Source of the DNA: Protonemura montana
Taxonomy: Eukaryota > Arthropoda > Insecta > Plecoptera > Nemouridae
NCBI GenBank assembly: GCA_947568835.1
Contig: OX387611.1
Coordinates: 3,972,001-4,036,000, forward strand
Reading direction: 5' to 3'
Length of the DNA: 64,000 nucleotides
Positions 11,201 through 21,800 of the stretch are shown here, in pieces. The notes under the pieces are model-generated. The model worked only from the letters and a program-made list of their open reading frames with translations. It had not been told where the DNA came from and did no database searches. Both the position numbers and the translations under genes were made by a program. Every line of letters begins with the position of its first letter. Position 1 is the stretch's first letter.

Positions 11201-11716
11201 TGGTTGATAAACATTTATTGTTTTTCATTAAATATTTTGTTTTCCTGAAATTATTAAATGTTTCAACCAAAGAAAAACATTATTTTGTTGCTTTTAAATC
11301 GGATAGTTATCATGGTGTCATATTTTCCTGGTTGGTACAAGCACCCCAGAAAGTGGCAAACTCAAATTAATCCTAGTGTAACAGTAGCATCATAGTGTCA
11401 TGTTTTCTAGGTTGGTACAAGCAGCCCAGAAAGTGGCAAACTCAAATTAATCCTAGTGTACCCCCATCTCCAAGGACATGCACCTTGTTAACATATGAAC
11501 CTTGTTCCCAATGACCAGGGCTATCCTCTGTGCACTCTTGACTACGAGTTTCACGTCCTGGACAACGCATTCCTGATCCACAAACCGGGCATTGACAGGA
11601 GCAATTACAACAAGGCGAGGTGGATCAAGCACGAGAAGACCAAAGCTATGATCAACAAGGTTATCCTTCCTGAGCTCAAAGTGCTGTTCGGGGAGAGGGA
11701 AGGCTGCCATTTCTGA
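8248..11716 (+). CDS. B4GAT1: GT49 glycosyltransferase, B4GAT1/LARGE-like, type II membrane protein
   Basis: Exons are 8248-9303, 9678-9920 and 11519-11716; both introns are phase 0 with GTGAGT and GTACGA donors. The product is 498 residues. An N-terminal anchor lies at about residues 10-28 after a basic cytoplasmic stub, followed by a variable stem to about 125 and a Glyco_transf_49 domain. Family features are GRNLARE, then the metal-binding acidic motif D300-I-E302 in ILPSDIELYPSPG, then the C-terminal FHVLDNAFLIHKPGI signature. B4GAT1 adds beta-1,4-glucuronic acid to xylose on O-mannosyl glycans of alpha-dystroglycan in the Golgi. Invertebrates have many GT49 paralogues, so the acceptor here is unknown. 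The start follows an in-frame stop at 8218. Intron 1 carries a SINE tail piece. A local tandem duplication of about 80 bp (11325-11480) sits just before exon 3. ATTAAA at 11757 is a possible poly(A) signal. Confidence 0.87.
9418..9605 (-). mobile_element. SINE 3'-part in GT49 intron 1
   Basis: The sequence TGTTTAACGACGCACTG through TGAACCTAACC-type and ACACGTAGCCTACTCCTGTC matches the body and tail of the 5S SINE. The 5S head is missing. It ends about 70 bp before the exon 2 acceptor. Confidence 0.8.
10190..10400 (+). mobile_element. Degenerate 5S SINE in plus orientation, GT49 intron 2
   Basis: GGCGACCATC, CCAGTTCTGTCCGGGAGAG, CGCCTTGCTGATCAACCTC and TTTGTGGAGGAATCCTGT match the SINE read on the plus strand. 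Several positions are mutated, so this is an older copy. Confidence 0.7.
10549..10602. repeat. Poly(C) and (CA)n microsatellites
   Basis: A C-run at about 10554-10572 is followed by about ten CA repeats (10582-10602). Both lie in GT49 intron 2. A second C-rich run sits at 15427-15440. Confidence 0.9.
11325..11480. repeat. Tandem duplication of about 80 bp before GT49 exon 3
   Basis: GGTTGGTACAAGCA then AGAAAGTGGCAAACTCAAAT then TAATCCTAGTGTA occurs twice in a row (11331-11381 and 11411-11460) with few changes. It sits in the last part of intron 2. Confidence 0.85.
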
Positions 11717-11814
11717 TCGAGCTCATCATATCAGGTACAATGAAGTATTTCCCGCAATTAAACGCAATAACGAATCGCAACTACAAGCAACATTGCATTG
11801 ATTTTTTTTTATAG

Positions 11815-12045
11815 TGGGGTTTTAACGACGCACTGTTTATTTTTTATTTTTAGCCATGTGGCACTGGTCTAATGGCGTCGGTGAATGATTTGATGATGCA
11901 CCTAACCTAGTCTAAAAGGGAGGATGGAAAACCCGGTGCCGGTACGTTGCCTACACCTGTCGAAGACCAAGGGTACCACCGGCTTAACGTCCCTTCCGAA
12001 GGACGGTACAACTCGAACAACAGGATTCCTCCACAAATCCATGCA
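11815..12045 (-). mobile_element. 5S SINE body/tail fragment
   Basis: TTTAACGACGCACTG, GGCACTGGTCTAATGGCGTC and CCTTCCGAAGGACGGTACAA match the SINE. The 5S head is absent. Confidence 0.8.
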
Positions 12046-12239
12046 CATCACATCGCCCTTTCACTTCACACACGGCAGCTGCGTGCGCAGCGGGTGCACT
12101 ACTAGTATCTATATAAAAACTGGGTACGCATCAAAAATTCAGTTCCAGACTTTGGAATGCTCCAGACTTGCTGTTAATTATGACAATTACCACAGGTTTC
12201 AGATGAGCAAAGCGCTTCAAAATGGATCAATCCCTAAAT

Positions 12240-12661
12240 TGTGAAATCTCTTTAAGATTATTATTTAATTATTATCATTGTGTTCAAATACGCGTTTAAA
12301 ATAAAATCTGATGTATTTTTTCTTTTTATAATCCGATCATAACTTTTCTATTTATATTTGTTTTAAGAATGGCTAAAATATGAATTCTCGTGGCGGGATT
12401 AAAACGGGCTGTGATTAACTACAGGTAGTTCTGACGTCATTTTGTTGTTTCCTTTGCGTTCGCTTCTGTTTTTTGACGTCAGATTTCACTTCATGTCATA
12501 AAAAATGGCGACCCTCGTTTTCGTACGAGATTCAAACGCAAACATTTTAAACAGAGATATTTTATTCAAAATTGGATTTAGAAGGAAATAAAAAAATACG
12601 TCTTCATTATTTTCTCACAAAAGAAAATCAGAATAGTTTCAAATTGAAATAGATTTCCCTA
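12240..12661 (+). mobile_element. MITE-like element, copy 1
   Basis: About 420 bp starting GTGAAATCTCTTTAAGATTA and ending GAAATAGATTTCCCTA. Copies 2 (34898-35325, same orientation) and 3 (59532-59956, inverted) are highly similar. The consensus ends form short inverted repeats (TAGGGAAATC...GATTTCCCTA) with a TA at the border, as in Tc1/mariner-type MITEs. Two TGACGTCA-type palindromic sites are inside. Confidence 0.8.
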
Positions 12662-13019
12662 TTTTGCCAACCGCAGTGCGTTTTCACGGCTTACAAACGT
12701 CTTCACTCCTCTTCGTGCAGATGTCGTTCGTCAAAAAGAGGCCAAGAAGACCGCGGTGCAAGGATGCGATAAAACTTGTTGGAGTTACTCACCGTGAGAT
12801 TTCAACAAAATGTTTGCCAAGATTTAAAGATTTTATTAGCTTTCCACTAGGTTTGGTTGCTCCTTGACTTTGTAAACAGATTAAAGTGACTTTAGATCAA
12901 ATTTGTCGTAATTCAAATAAAGGTAATAATATTAATGTAAGTAATGTAAGTATTGGAATATGACATAAAGTAAAATAATTATAAACGTGGATACTTATTT
13001 TATACAACCTGTTGATATC

Positions 13020-13310
13020 TACTTAAGAATTACTTGCAATCATTAAAATATTCTTCCATCGATTAATAGGCGTTTTTTGTGTAAGGAACTGTCTTAGGTT
13101 AGACTTAAAATCGCTAAATTTTATAATTATTTTGATTTCGTGTGGACATTTTTTATATAATTTAGTATTAATGTGTAAAGAGTTTGTTTGAATTGTGTGA
13201 GAATTACAGTTTCTAATCTGTATGTCCTTCGCTCTCCTAGTGTTAAGATGGACATCAACTAGAATATAGCATTGTAAGAGTATAAGCTGTGTAGTGTTTC
13301 TTTGCGACAC
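13020..13310 (-). pseudogene. LINE 3'-end fragment (reverse-transcriptase C-terminal region)
   Basis: The minus-strand reading includes FKSNLRQFLTQKTPINRWKN, a pattern like the last residues of LINE ORF2 proteins elsewhere in this window. It is 5' truncated and not functional. Confidence 0.45.
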
Positions 13311-13379
13311 CGATTACCGTTGTTGTCGATTTGTTGGGACAATTTGTATCGCAAATATATTTATATTTGTATATATATA

Positions 13380-14365
13380 TAGCAACACTATAACCATCTC
13401 AAAAATTGATGCCCAAACGCGAACTCGAATCCCGATCCCCACCTGTCGCGGGTGTTGCTCTAACCAATTGAGCTACTTGGACCCCGATCCCCACCTGTCG
13501 CGGGTGTTGCTCTAACTAATTGAGCTACTTGGACCCCGATCCCCACCTGTCGCGGGTGTTGCTCTAACCAATTGAGCTACTTGGACCCCGATCTCCACCT
13601 GTCGCGGGTGTTGCTCTAACCAATTGAGCTACTTGGACCCCGATCCCCACCTGTCGCGGGTGTTGCTCTAGCTAATTGAGCTACTTGGACCCCGATCCCC
13701 ACCTGTCGCGGGTGTTGCTCTAACTAATTGAGCTACTTGGACCCCGATCTCCACCTGTCGCGGGTGTTGCTCTAATCAATTGAGCTACTTGGACCCCGAT
13801 CCCCACCTGTCGCGGGTGTTGCTCTAGCTAATTGAGCTACTTGGACCCCGATCCCCACCTGTCGCGGGTGTTGCTCTAACTAATTGAGCTACTTGGACCC
13901 CGATCTCCACCTGTCACGGGTGTTGCTCTAACCAATTGAGCTACTTGGACCCCGATCTCCACCTGTCGCGGGTGTTGCTCTAACCAATTGAGCTACTTGG
14001 ACCCCGATCCCCACCTGTCGCGGGTGTTGCTCTAACTAATTGAGCTACTTGGACCCCGATCTCCACCTATCACGGGTGTTGCTCTAACCAATTGAGCTAC
14101 TTGGACCCCGATCTCCACCTGTCGCAGGTGTTGCTCTAACCAATTGAGCTACTTGGACACTGGCTTTTTGAAACGATTTCAGTGTATTTGATGAGAATGA
14201 CAGTTCTCCAAGGAGTAGAACCAAGAGGCTGTGAATACTCACAGTCACTCTGATTCTAGTGAAGCTATATCACGTCACAACCTGTCAAACTCGAATAACT
14301 CCAATTTGACCAATTGACCAAATACCCCGCGCATTGCAAGCGTTTGCAATTTAAATAAGATTTCA
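13380..14365. repeat. tRNA-like SINE with a 14-copy 52-bp tandem array
   Basis: The element starts with the terminal sequence TCTCAAAAATTGATGCCCAA (compare 6425-6440). From about 13430 to 14157 a 52-bp unit (inverted tRNA-like head: CACCTGTCGCGGGTGTTGCT then AATTGAGCTACTTGGA) is repeated about 14 times. After the array the normal SINE body follows (GAGAATGACAGTTCTCCAAG, then GCATTGCAAGCGTTTGCAAT). The D-arm and anticodon arm are amplified without the full T-arm. Units vary at CCCC/TCCC and AACC/AACT/AGCT. Confidence 0.9.
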
Positions 14366-14744
14366 TCCTACTAAAGTATCGCAAATAATTTGGAATTTAT
14401 CAAAAGTTTTCTTGCTTCTTTACACGAAGACTATGTTTCACTGAAAAAATTTCAAGTCCGAGATGAGATTTATAACAAAAAAGTACGATTTCTTGTTTAC
14501 TTTTGTTCCACTTTAAAACCGTTGTCATATTTACAAGGCCGATCGGAATTTGCTGAGACGGTTTGTGGTTCAGTCATTTGTTATTTAAGCACTAATGAAA
14601 GTCAGTATCAGAGATTCAGTAATGGGAAATCAAGAAAATGCATGTCTCAGCTTTTCTCTCTCGGGAAATTCATATTCATGAAAACATTTATTTAGTACCT
14701 ATAATGATTTTTAGACTTATGTCTACTTGATTTATCCTTAGCAC
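14366..14744. other. No gene recognised
   Basis: A 101-codon open frame (14390-14695) lies here. It has no family resemblance I can see and no splice context, and I do not call it a gene. Confidence 0.3.
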
Positions 14745-14900
14745 TAGTTTTAACAAAAACTATTTGAAATGGGTTTTGAATGCTAAGTGAAGGGCTACTA
14801 AATTTCCCTTTAATACCTTTAGTAGCTGTAATACCTTTAGGAAATTTAATTGCCCTTTACTTAGCATTCAAAACCCATTTCAAATATATTTTTTTTAAAT
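14745..14900. mobile_element. Hairpin MITE-like element, second copy
   Basis: Arms AAATGGGTTTTGAATGCTAA and TTAGCATTCAAAACCCATTT are inverted around a short CTTTAGTAGCTGTAATACC spacer. The family is that of 1112-1328. The flank TAGCACTAGTTTTAACAAAA also precedes the arm at 19365. Confidence 0.7.
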
Positions 14901-16190
14901 TATTTAGTCTTTTACCATTTGATAATCTTGTTTTAAATCTGTTGGTAAGCACATTTACTTGACATTGTGAGGTGTAGTCTACCTACGGGTTAAATATTTT
15001 ATAGGTTATGTACGCTATATGTTCAGTGTTCACATAACCTGGCAAGAAATCATGAATTGTACAAGATGAAAGACAATAAACATACAAACAAAACAAACAA
15101 TAATCAGTGGTTATTTTGGGCGTACGCTCACATACGCGCCGTGTACCCACCTTGTCTTGCAATAGTGTACGTCGATCACTCATTCCAGGAAAAGTTTGGT
15201 CTATTCGGCATTTAAATTAAATTCAAGAAACACGTATTATTTTTATGTGTTTGTGAAAATTGTTTTTGGAAATGGCATTCAACAAAACGTAGGTATATTC
15301 ACAGAATTTTGTAATTTTGAAAAATAAATGCCAAATACACTAGCTCATAATTATGACAATGCATAGCGATAGCAAGGCTAAGTAATTAGCTAAGATCAGG
15401 CAACGCTACACTTTATCGGGTAACGCTCCCCCCCCCCCCCCTCCCCTCAAAGAAAACACACGATACTCACACAAATACACAGTGAATTTACCTGAATTTA
15501 ATTGAGAGCGTAACCACCTTTTTCATTACAAATTAACCACTGACAATAATCATAAGATATTTGGAACACATCTAACAATAGCGATGACAGATGATTATCT
15601 GAAATTTTTAAAGCGATTCAATTACATATCAAAATGTGGGACGAAAGTTTCACAAAGCTGCAAATTTGACTTTGATAAAAAAAAATACTTGCTAGTAGAA
15701 CCTTAAGTTGTATTTGGCATCTCATGCAAGTTTATATTAGCTCCGGCTAAAATTTATAAATGCACATTTATTTTTTTTAATTGCTAGTTTTTTTTTGCCA
15801 GATTCTACTTGCCATTTCAAAAGCCCCTGAGCGCTCAAAAGAGGTTAGCGAACCAAAACATTCGAGTTTGGCGAGACATGCTATAATCACCGACGAACTG
15901 ACGTTCTTTACGCTGTGTGGCCCGTGTGCTTCCACCAAAATTGTGGTTATGCTTAAAAACCGGTCTTTAAATCTCAAAACAGGTTTTGAATGTCATTGGC
16001 TTGTGACCAGAGAAGGGTCATTCTGAGATGAGTTTCGTGGACCACTCCGATCGGTCAGCCGTATTCTATTGCTCCCTCCTTCACACGCACTTTCGCTCTC
16101 GTATGTGTCATGTAAAATTAGATGAAATAAATGCACGAATACTTTGAAAGTGTAAGCAAAACGTACGTTTATTTCTGCCTCATGTAAATG
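14901..16190. other. AT-rich intergenic stretch
   Basis: No gene is supported. It holds a C-rich run (15427-15440) and a block (15500-15545, ACAAATTAACCACTG) that recurs upstream of peptide gene A at 18585-18630. Confidence 0.35.
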
Positions 16191-16191
16191 G

Positions 16192-16862
16192 CTTGTGGGA
16201 AGTAAGCCTCAGCCTTTGCATCAAATTGCTCGGAATTGCTTCGCAGACTATGTGAACAAACCGCAGTAAAAATTGTGTTTACAAAAGGAACTAAAAAAAA
16301 ATATTCCACCCTGAATACCGCATGAACGCAAATAGGAACATCATTGCATTTTTCACAGAATATAAAGTACGTGACAAGCTATCGATCCGTGATAGTCTTA
16401 AATTTTGGCGCAGCCCTGGACAAAAAAAAAAACGAACTTTTACAAACATTTGGTTTTCATTTATTTGCGCGAAAATGAAAGGGGGGCTACCTTTTCGAAA
16501 TTTTCACAGATGATAGAGTACGTAACAAGCTTTCGATCTGTGATATGCCCAATTTTTGGCCCAGCCCTGGATAAATAAATAAAAATGTAATGTTTGTAAA
16601 TGTTAGCCTTGTTTTGTCCAGGGCTGGGCCAAAAATTAGGACTATCACGGATCGTAAGCTTCGATAGCTTGTCACGTACTACTTTATATTCTGTGAAAAA
16701 TGCAATGATGTTCCTATTTGCGCTCATGCGGTATTAAGGGTGGAATATTTATGTGCTGTTCCTTTTGTAAACACAATTTTTACTGCGGTTTGTTCACATA
16801 GTCTGCGAAGTAATTCCGAGCAATTTGATGCAAAGGCTGAGGCTTACTTCCCCCGAGCAGGA
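16192..16862. mobile_element. Foldback element with long inverted arms
   Basis: The left arm (16192-16430: GAAGTAAGCCTCAGCCTTTG through CAGCCCTGGACAA) is matched inverted by 16612-16856 (TTGTCCAGGGCTGGGCC through CAAAGGCTGAGGCTTACTTC). A third piece of the inner arm lies at 16520-16570. Arms of about 240 bp surround a spacer of about 180 bp. Confidence 0.85.
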
Positions 16863-16864
16863 AC

Positions 16865-18319
16865 TAATTATTTGATCAAGTAGGAGACCTCACTGCTTAT
16901 TAGCAGGGACTATTTGCACGGCTAAATATAACAGCAACATTGCCGTGCGAACTAGGAATATTTAAACCATTGAACTATTCACACGGTTACTGGTAATTAA
17001 AGTTGCAAAAAATGGGAAACCATATTCTTTACCCAAGATATTATCAATTAGAACACAATCTTCATGATAATTTTATCAATATTAATCGAATCATGGAGAT
17101 TCACGGTGGCTATGTACTGAATCTTTGTACTGAATACTCTTGTTTTGTGTCCAAAGAGAGGTTAGTAAATATTTGATAACACACCACCGCAAATACATTC
17201 TTAGGTCCTAGCATGTTCTAACTAACGGGGTTTTTCTAGTATCCTCAAAACTTGTGACCTAAACCATCCAATTCTATGTCTAAACCAGAGATCCTAAACG
17301 ATTTAAAAGTAATTCCCAAGTGCTAGTGAGAGTTTGACAGCTGTGGTCATTTCATTCGGGTTTTGTACTCGATCTAATGTAAACGCTTCAGATTTTATTA
17401 CATTCACATTGCTTCATCATGCATAGCTAAATTTGTTTGTCTACGAGGATTAGATTTTGACGTTTCCACACTGACCTTGCTGTAAAACAAACCCTCCGCT
17501 GAAAGGTGAATGACATAATATTCAAACAAGCATGGAGCGCGAGCTGAACAGACCGCTGTCGCCATCTAGCCGCTAGCTAAGACACCAAACTAGGCAGATC
17601 GATTCTGAACTTAAAAAACTTAAACCTGGCTTATCAATTCTCTCTCTAAGTGTCACGAAACGATTTTAGCATGAAAGTGTCAACGAATTTTTTGTCTTTC
17701 TGCTCAAACGTTCGCCTTTGCTGCTCAATGAGTCAGAGAAGCTCTAAAATGATTTTTGCAAAACTGTGCGTTCTTTCACAGTGGCCGTGGTATAAGTATG
17801 TTCGATTCTACTGTCACTCTCGGGGGGGTCTGTGTTGGTAGAGTCAACCAAGCGAGCGATCGCAAGTAACCGTCAGACAAAAGCAACCAATGTCGTGAAA
17901 TGAAATAAGTTCATGAAAATTAGCCTCCGGGCAAACAACCCTTCAACTCAACCAGCGATTCGACCCCCTTTTGCCAAAATATTTATTTTTCTTATCTCCC
18001 TACAGGCAAATCGACAGAGAGCAAACTGCGCTAATTGGCATTTTTTTTTTGAAATTGACAAATGTGGCAAAGCGTTGACGGGTTAAATATTTGGGTATGT
18101 AATTGAATTGATTGATTTATTATTGTGTTTAACGACGCATTGTCTTGACAACGAGCTCTGTGGCGCTGGTCTAATGGCGTCGGTGAATGAGTGGTTGATG
18201 ATTTCGATGACGATGAAGCTAACTTAGCCTAGAAGGGAGGAGGGGAAACCCGGTGCCGGCACGTAGCCTACTCCTGTCGATGACCAAGGGGACCACCGGC
18301 TTAACGTCTCTTCCGAAGA
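16865..18319. repeat. Duplicated 1.46-kb block, right copy
   Basis: This matches 3525-4990 in the same orientation. Shared stretches include ACGGCTAAATATAACAGCA, CATGGAGCGCGAGCTGAAC and GTGGCCGTGGTATAAGTATG. The block begins right after the foldback element and ends inside the SINE body at CTTCCGAAG. Confidence 0.8.
18125..18319 (-). mobile_element. SINE tail/body fragment at the end of the duplicated block
   Basis: TTTAACGACGCATTG through CCACCGGCTTAACGTC matches the 5S SINE. It is cut off where the duplicated block ends. Confidence 0.8.
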
Positions 18320-18850
18320 GAATGCACCTTTACACAATTAAATTAAACAAATTAAATTTACACAAATAAAAACCCACATAAGCTATGCTTGGGTGTAGGA
18401 AAGAAGCTTTTCTCAGATAATTCAACAAATACTATTTTAAGATATATGCCTAAAAGACTTTGTTGAAAGATTTAAATTTAATTATTTAAATAGTGTGAAT
18501 ATCCTGCATTTCATTGTAATGGTTTATAAAAATAATAATTTTCTTTGTTCCTCGTTCCTCGTTCCTCGTTCCTCGGTCCGTATTTTTGAGAGCGTACCCA
18601 TTATTTTCGTTACAAATTAACCACTGCTTAAAATGACTTTTTTAGATCTAAAAACTCTTCACATAAGAGCACTAACAAAAAAAACCACAAGACCCATACA
18701 CCAACGGCTCGAAAAACCTATAAATAAATTGTTATTCAATGACGTATGTTGATTAACAATGGTTTTCTTTCTGCAATGAGACTTTTATGACTCCTTCACG
18801 TACCTGTAAACTGGTACCGGTAACGCTTAGTTGCTTCGAGAACGTCGACG
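18320..18850. promoter_or_regulatory. Upstream region of peptide gene A
   Basis: It contains a 7-bp TCCTCGT microsatellite (18550-18580), ACAAATTAACCACTG at 18612 and a 70-bp segment before the ATG that resembles the proximal promoters of genes B and C (AACGAGACTTTAATGACT in C, AATGAGACTTTTATGACT in A). No clear TATA box is seen. Confidence 0.4.
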
Positions 18851-21800
18851 ATGAATACACTTATTTTGGTCAGCGTCATGGTTGTGGGTAAGAAGCCTCT
18901 AGAATAGTAATAGGTTAAATTCAGGATACAAAAGTTGCTTGTTTAAGAGCCGAAATTACAATCTCCGGTTAGCGAGTAGATTTTGTTGCGGGTAGCTAGC
19001 GGCAGGATAGCTTAGAGCCGGCTCATGGTTGTGGTTGTGGGTAAAAAGCCTCTAGAAAATTAACAGGATAATAACAGAAATAACAAAAGTTGCTTGCTTA
19101 AGTTGAACACTTGTCTGGTCTCAGTTAAACATGTTAAATAGTCTCATTGTTGAATTAGAAAGAACGATGACTATTTGTTTTATAAACAATGGTCCACATT
19201 GTCTAAAATGTGTAAAATGTGTAAATTGTCTAAATTGTCTAAATGTCACAATGGTCTAAAAACTTGTGCTAAGGATAAAATAAGTAGACATGAGTCTAAA
19301 AACCATCATAATGGTCCACATGATTGTTTTTAGACTCATGTCTACTCGATGTAAACTTAGCACTAGTTTTAACAAAAACTAATTCAACTGGGTTTTGAAT
19401 GCTAAGTGAAGAACAACGGTAAGAGCAAGGGTAAGAGCAGTCCTGACAATTTTCCCGATAACAAAAGAACCACATAAAGTTATAACAATTACCAAGTTCA
19501 AGCTTCCTAAATGCATCGAAATAAAATAATCAGGGTCAATAACTCAAAAACTAATGTATTTTCCATACACATAATTGGTTAGTTAGTAAAAAACGCCAAT
19601 GTGTTCGGGATTTTATTTCAGAAAATACAAAATAAATTAATGGTCCACATGGATTTTAGAGGTCCTAATGTAGCTTATCTCAAAATAAGAGCTGATTTTT
19701 TTTTGTAATTTTTTAATATCCAATGAGGTAATCAAAGCTGTGTTGGCAGCTCGCGTACCTACCTCCACCTCAGCTAAACAAGTCAACACTAGGAAAATAA
19801 TTATGGTGCTTGTTAATGATAAAAAAAAATCTACAACAATCACAGCCAATCAATTTTAACAGTTGACATGTTTCAAATGGAAAATTAAATTAACACAAAT
19901 TTTGACAACGTCCCATGTTTGAAAAGGGTCAACACTTTTGGTACCTTTTACTATTCAACTGTGTAGTGCATCCCAAAATCACTTGCCTTATGATTTAGAA
20001 AAATTTCAAATAGCAATTGAGAGAATCGTTGTTCAATTCGTGTTCAATATGTTTGTTGTACCTAAAATACTGACTTCAGAAAATGAATGAGCAGTGACCG
20101 ATAGTTAAATGTCTTAACACCTCGTCTGATTTCAGGGCTGGCCGTCTTCAGCGCGATGTCACCAACCGATACCCGGTAATCATAAGATGGTGCTGGTATC
20201 TTCTCTCACGGGCTAGACTGTAGCAATGCAGGGGACAGTCCTTGTGCTGGTATCTTCTCTCACAGGCTAGACTGTAGCAATGCAGAGGACAGTCCCTGTG
20301 CTGATATCTTCTCTCACGGGCTAGACTGTAGCAATGCAGGGACAGTCCTTGTGCTGGTATCTTCTCTCACGGGCTAGACTGTAGCAATGCAGGGGACAGT
20401 CCTTGTGCTGGTATCTTCTCTCACGGGCTAGACTGTAGCAATGCAGGGGACAGTCCTTGTGCTGGTATCTTCTCTCACGGGCTAGACTGTAGCAATGCAG
20501 GGGACAGTACTTGTGCTGGTATCTTCTCTCACGGGCTAGCCTGTAGCAATGCAGGGGACAGTCCTTGTGTTGGTATCTTCTCTTACTGGCTAGACTGAAG
20601 CAATGCAGGACAGTCCTTGTGCTGGTATCTTCCCTCACGGGCTAGACTGTAGCAATGCAGGGGACAGTCCTTGTGCTGGTATCTTCTCTCACGGGCTAGA
20701 CTGTAGCAATGCAGGGGACAGTCCTTGTGCTAGTATCTTCTCTCACAGGCTAGACTGTAGCAATGCAGGGGACAGTCCTTGTGTTGGTATCTTTTCTCAC
20801 GGGATATACTGTAGCAATGCAGGGGACAGTCCTTGTGCTGGTATCTTCTCTCACGGGCTAGACTGTAGAAATGCAGGGGACAGTCCTTGTGCTGGTATCT
20901 TCTCTCACAGGCTAGACTGTAGCAATGCAGGGGACAGTCCTTGTGTTGGTATCTTTTCTCACGGGATATACTGTAGCAATGCAGGGGACAGTCCTTGTGC
21001 TGGTATCTTCTCTCACGGGCTGGACTGTAGTAATGCAGGGGACAATTCTTGTGCTGGTATCTTCGCTCATACGCTGTGCCAGAGACACAGGTTTATAATC
21101 TTGCAATGTGCCATCTTCCAGGCCAGCTATGGCACAACCCGACTCCAACCTATGGCACGTCCGGTCTCCCCGTTCTCTTTGCAATGGAACCGGAAGCTGC
21201 CCGAAAGGGTACGAGTGCTTCCCTGCAGGATGTTTGCCAACCGGACGCTCTGCTCGGAGCAGTCAGCCAAGCTTCGGTACTGCTTTGGGTGTCGCCGCGA
21301 AGGCTGTTGGCGATACAATGTTGAATGCCTTGCGCATTTTCGTGAGTCACTTTATTTCATTTCTTTTTTCAGAGAGATCATTTTCGTAACTTGCAATAGT
21401 AAAAATGTAATGCATGCAATGAAATCTTATTTATTTTTTTTAATTATTTATTTATTTATTTGTGGTGTTTAACGACGCACTGTATTTTTATATGGCCATA
21501 CTGCACTGGGCTAATGGCGTCGGTGAATGAGTGGATGATGATGAGGATAATGATGAACCTAACCTAGCCTAGAAGGGAGGAGGGGAAACCCGGTTCCGGC
21601 ACGTAGCCTACTCCTGTCATAGAGCACCAAGAGGACCACCGGCTTCACGTCCCTTCCGAAGGACGGTACAACGCGAACAACAGGATTCCTCCACAAATCC
21701 ATGCTGTCGAGAGGTTGCTAAGCAAGGCGAGTGAAGTTGCTGTACTAACTTCCATCCCTCCAACCTCTCTCCCGAACAGAACTGGTCATGTGTATGATGG

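Noticed and set aside
12664-12867. 67-codon frame rich in basic residues (KKRPRRPRCKDA)
   Set aside because: No splice, homology or promoter support; directly next to a MITE.
13380-14365. Possible CRISPR-like array of 52-bp repeats
   Set aside because: Units are contiguous with no unique spacers, and each is part of a tRNA-like sequence in an animal genome.
21049-21324. Alternative exon 3 frame of the peptide genes (LWHNPTPTYGTSGLPVLF...)
   Set aside because: Open in gene B but ends early in A and C; exon 2 phase and cysteine conservation favour the other frame. Kept only as a caveat.
20603-21472. 289-codon plus-strand frame with an 18-residue repeat (AGDSPCAGIFSHGLDCSN)
   Set aside because: The period is 54 bp, so open frames are expected. 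The frame enters exon 3 of gene A in a phase that is broken by stops in genes B and C.
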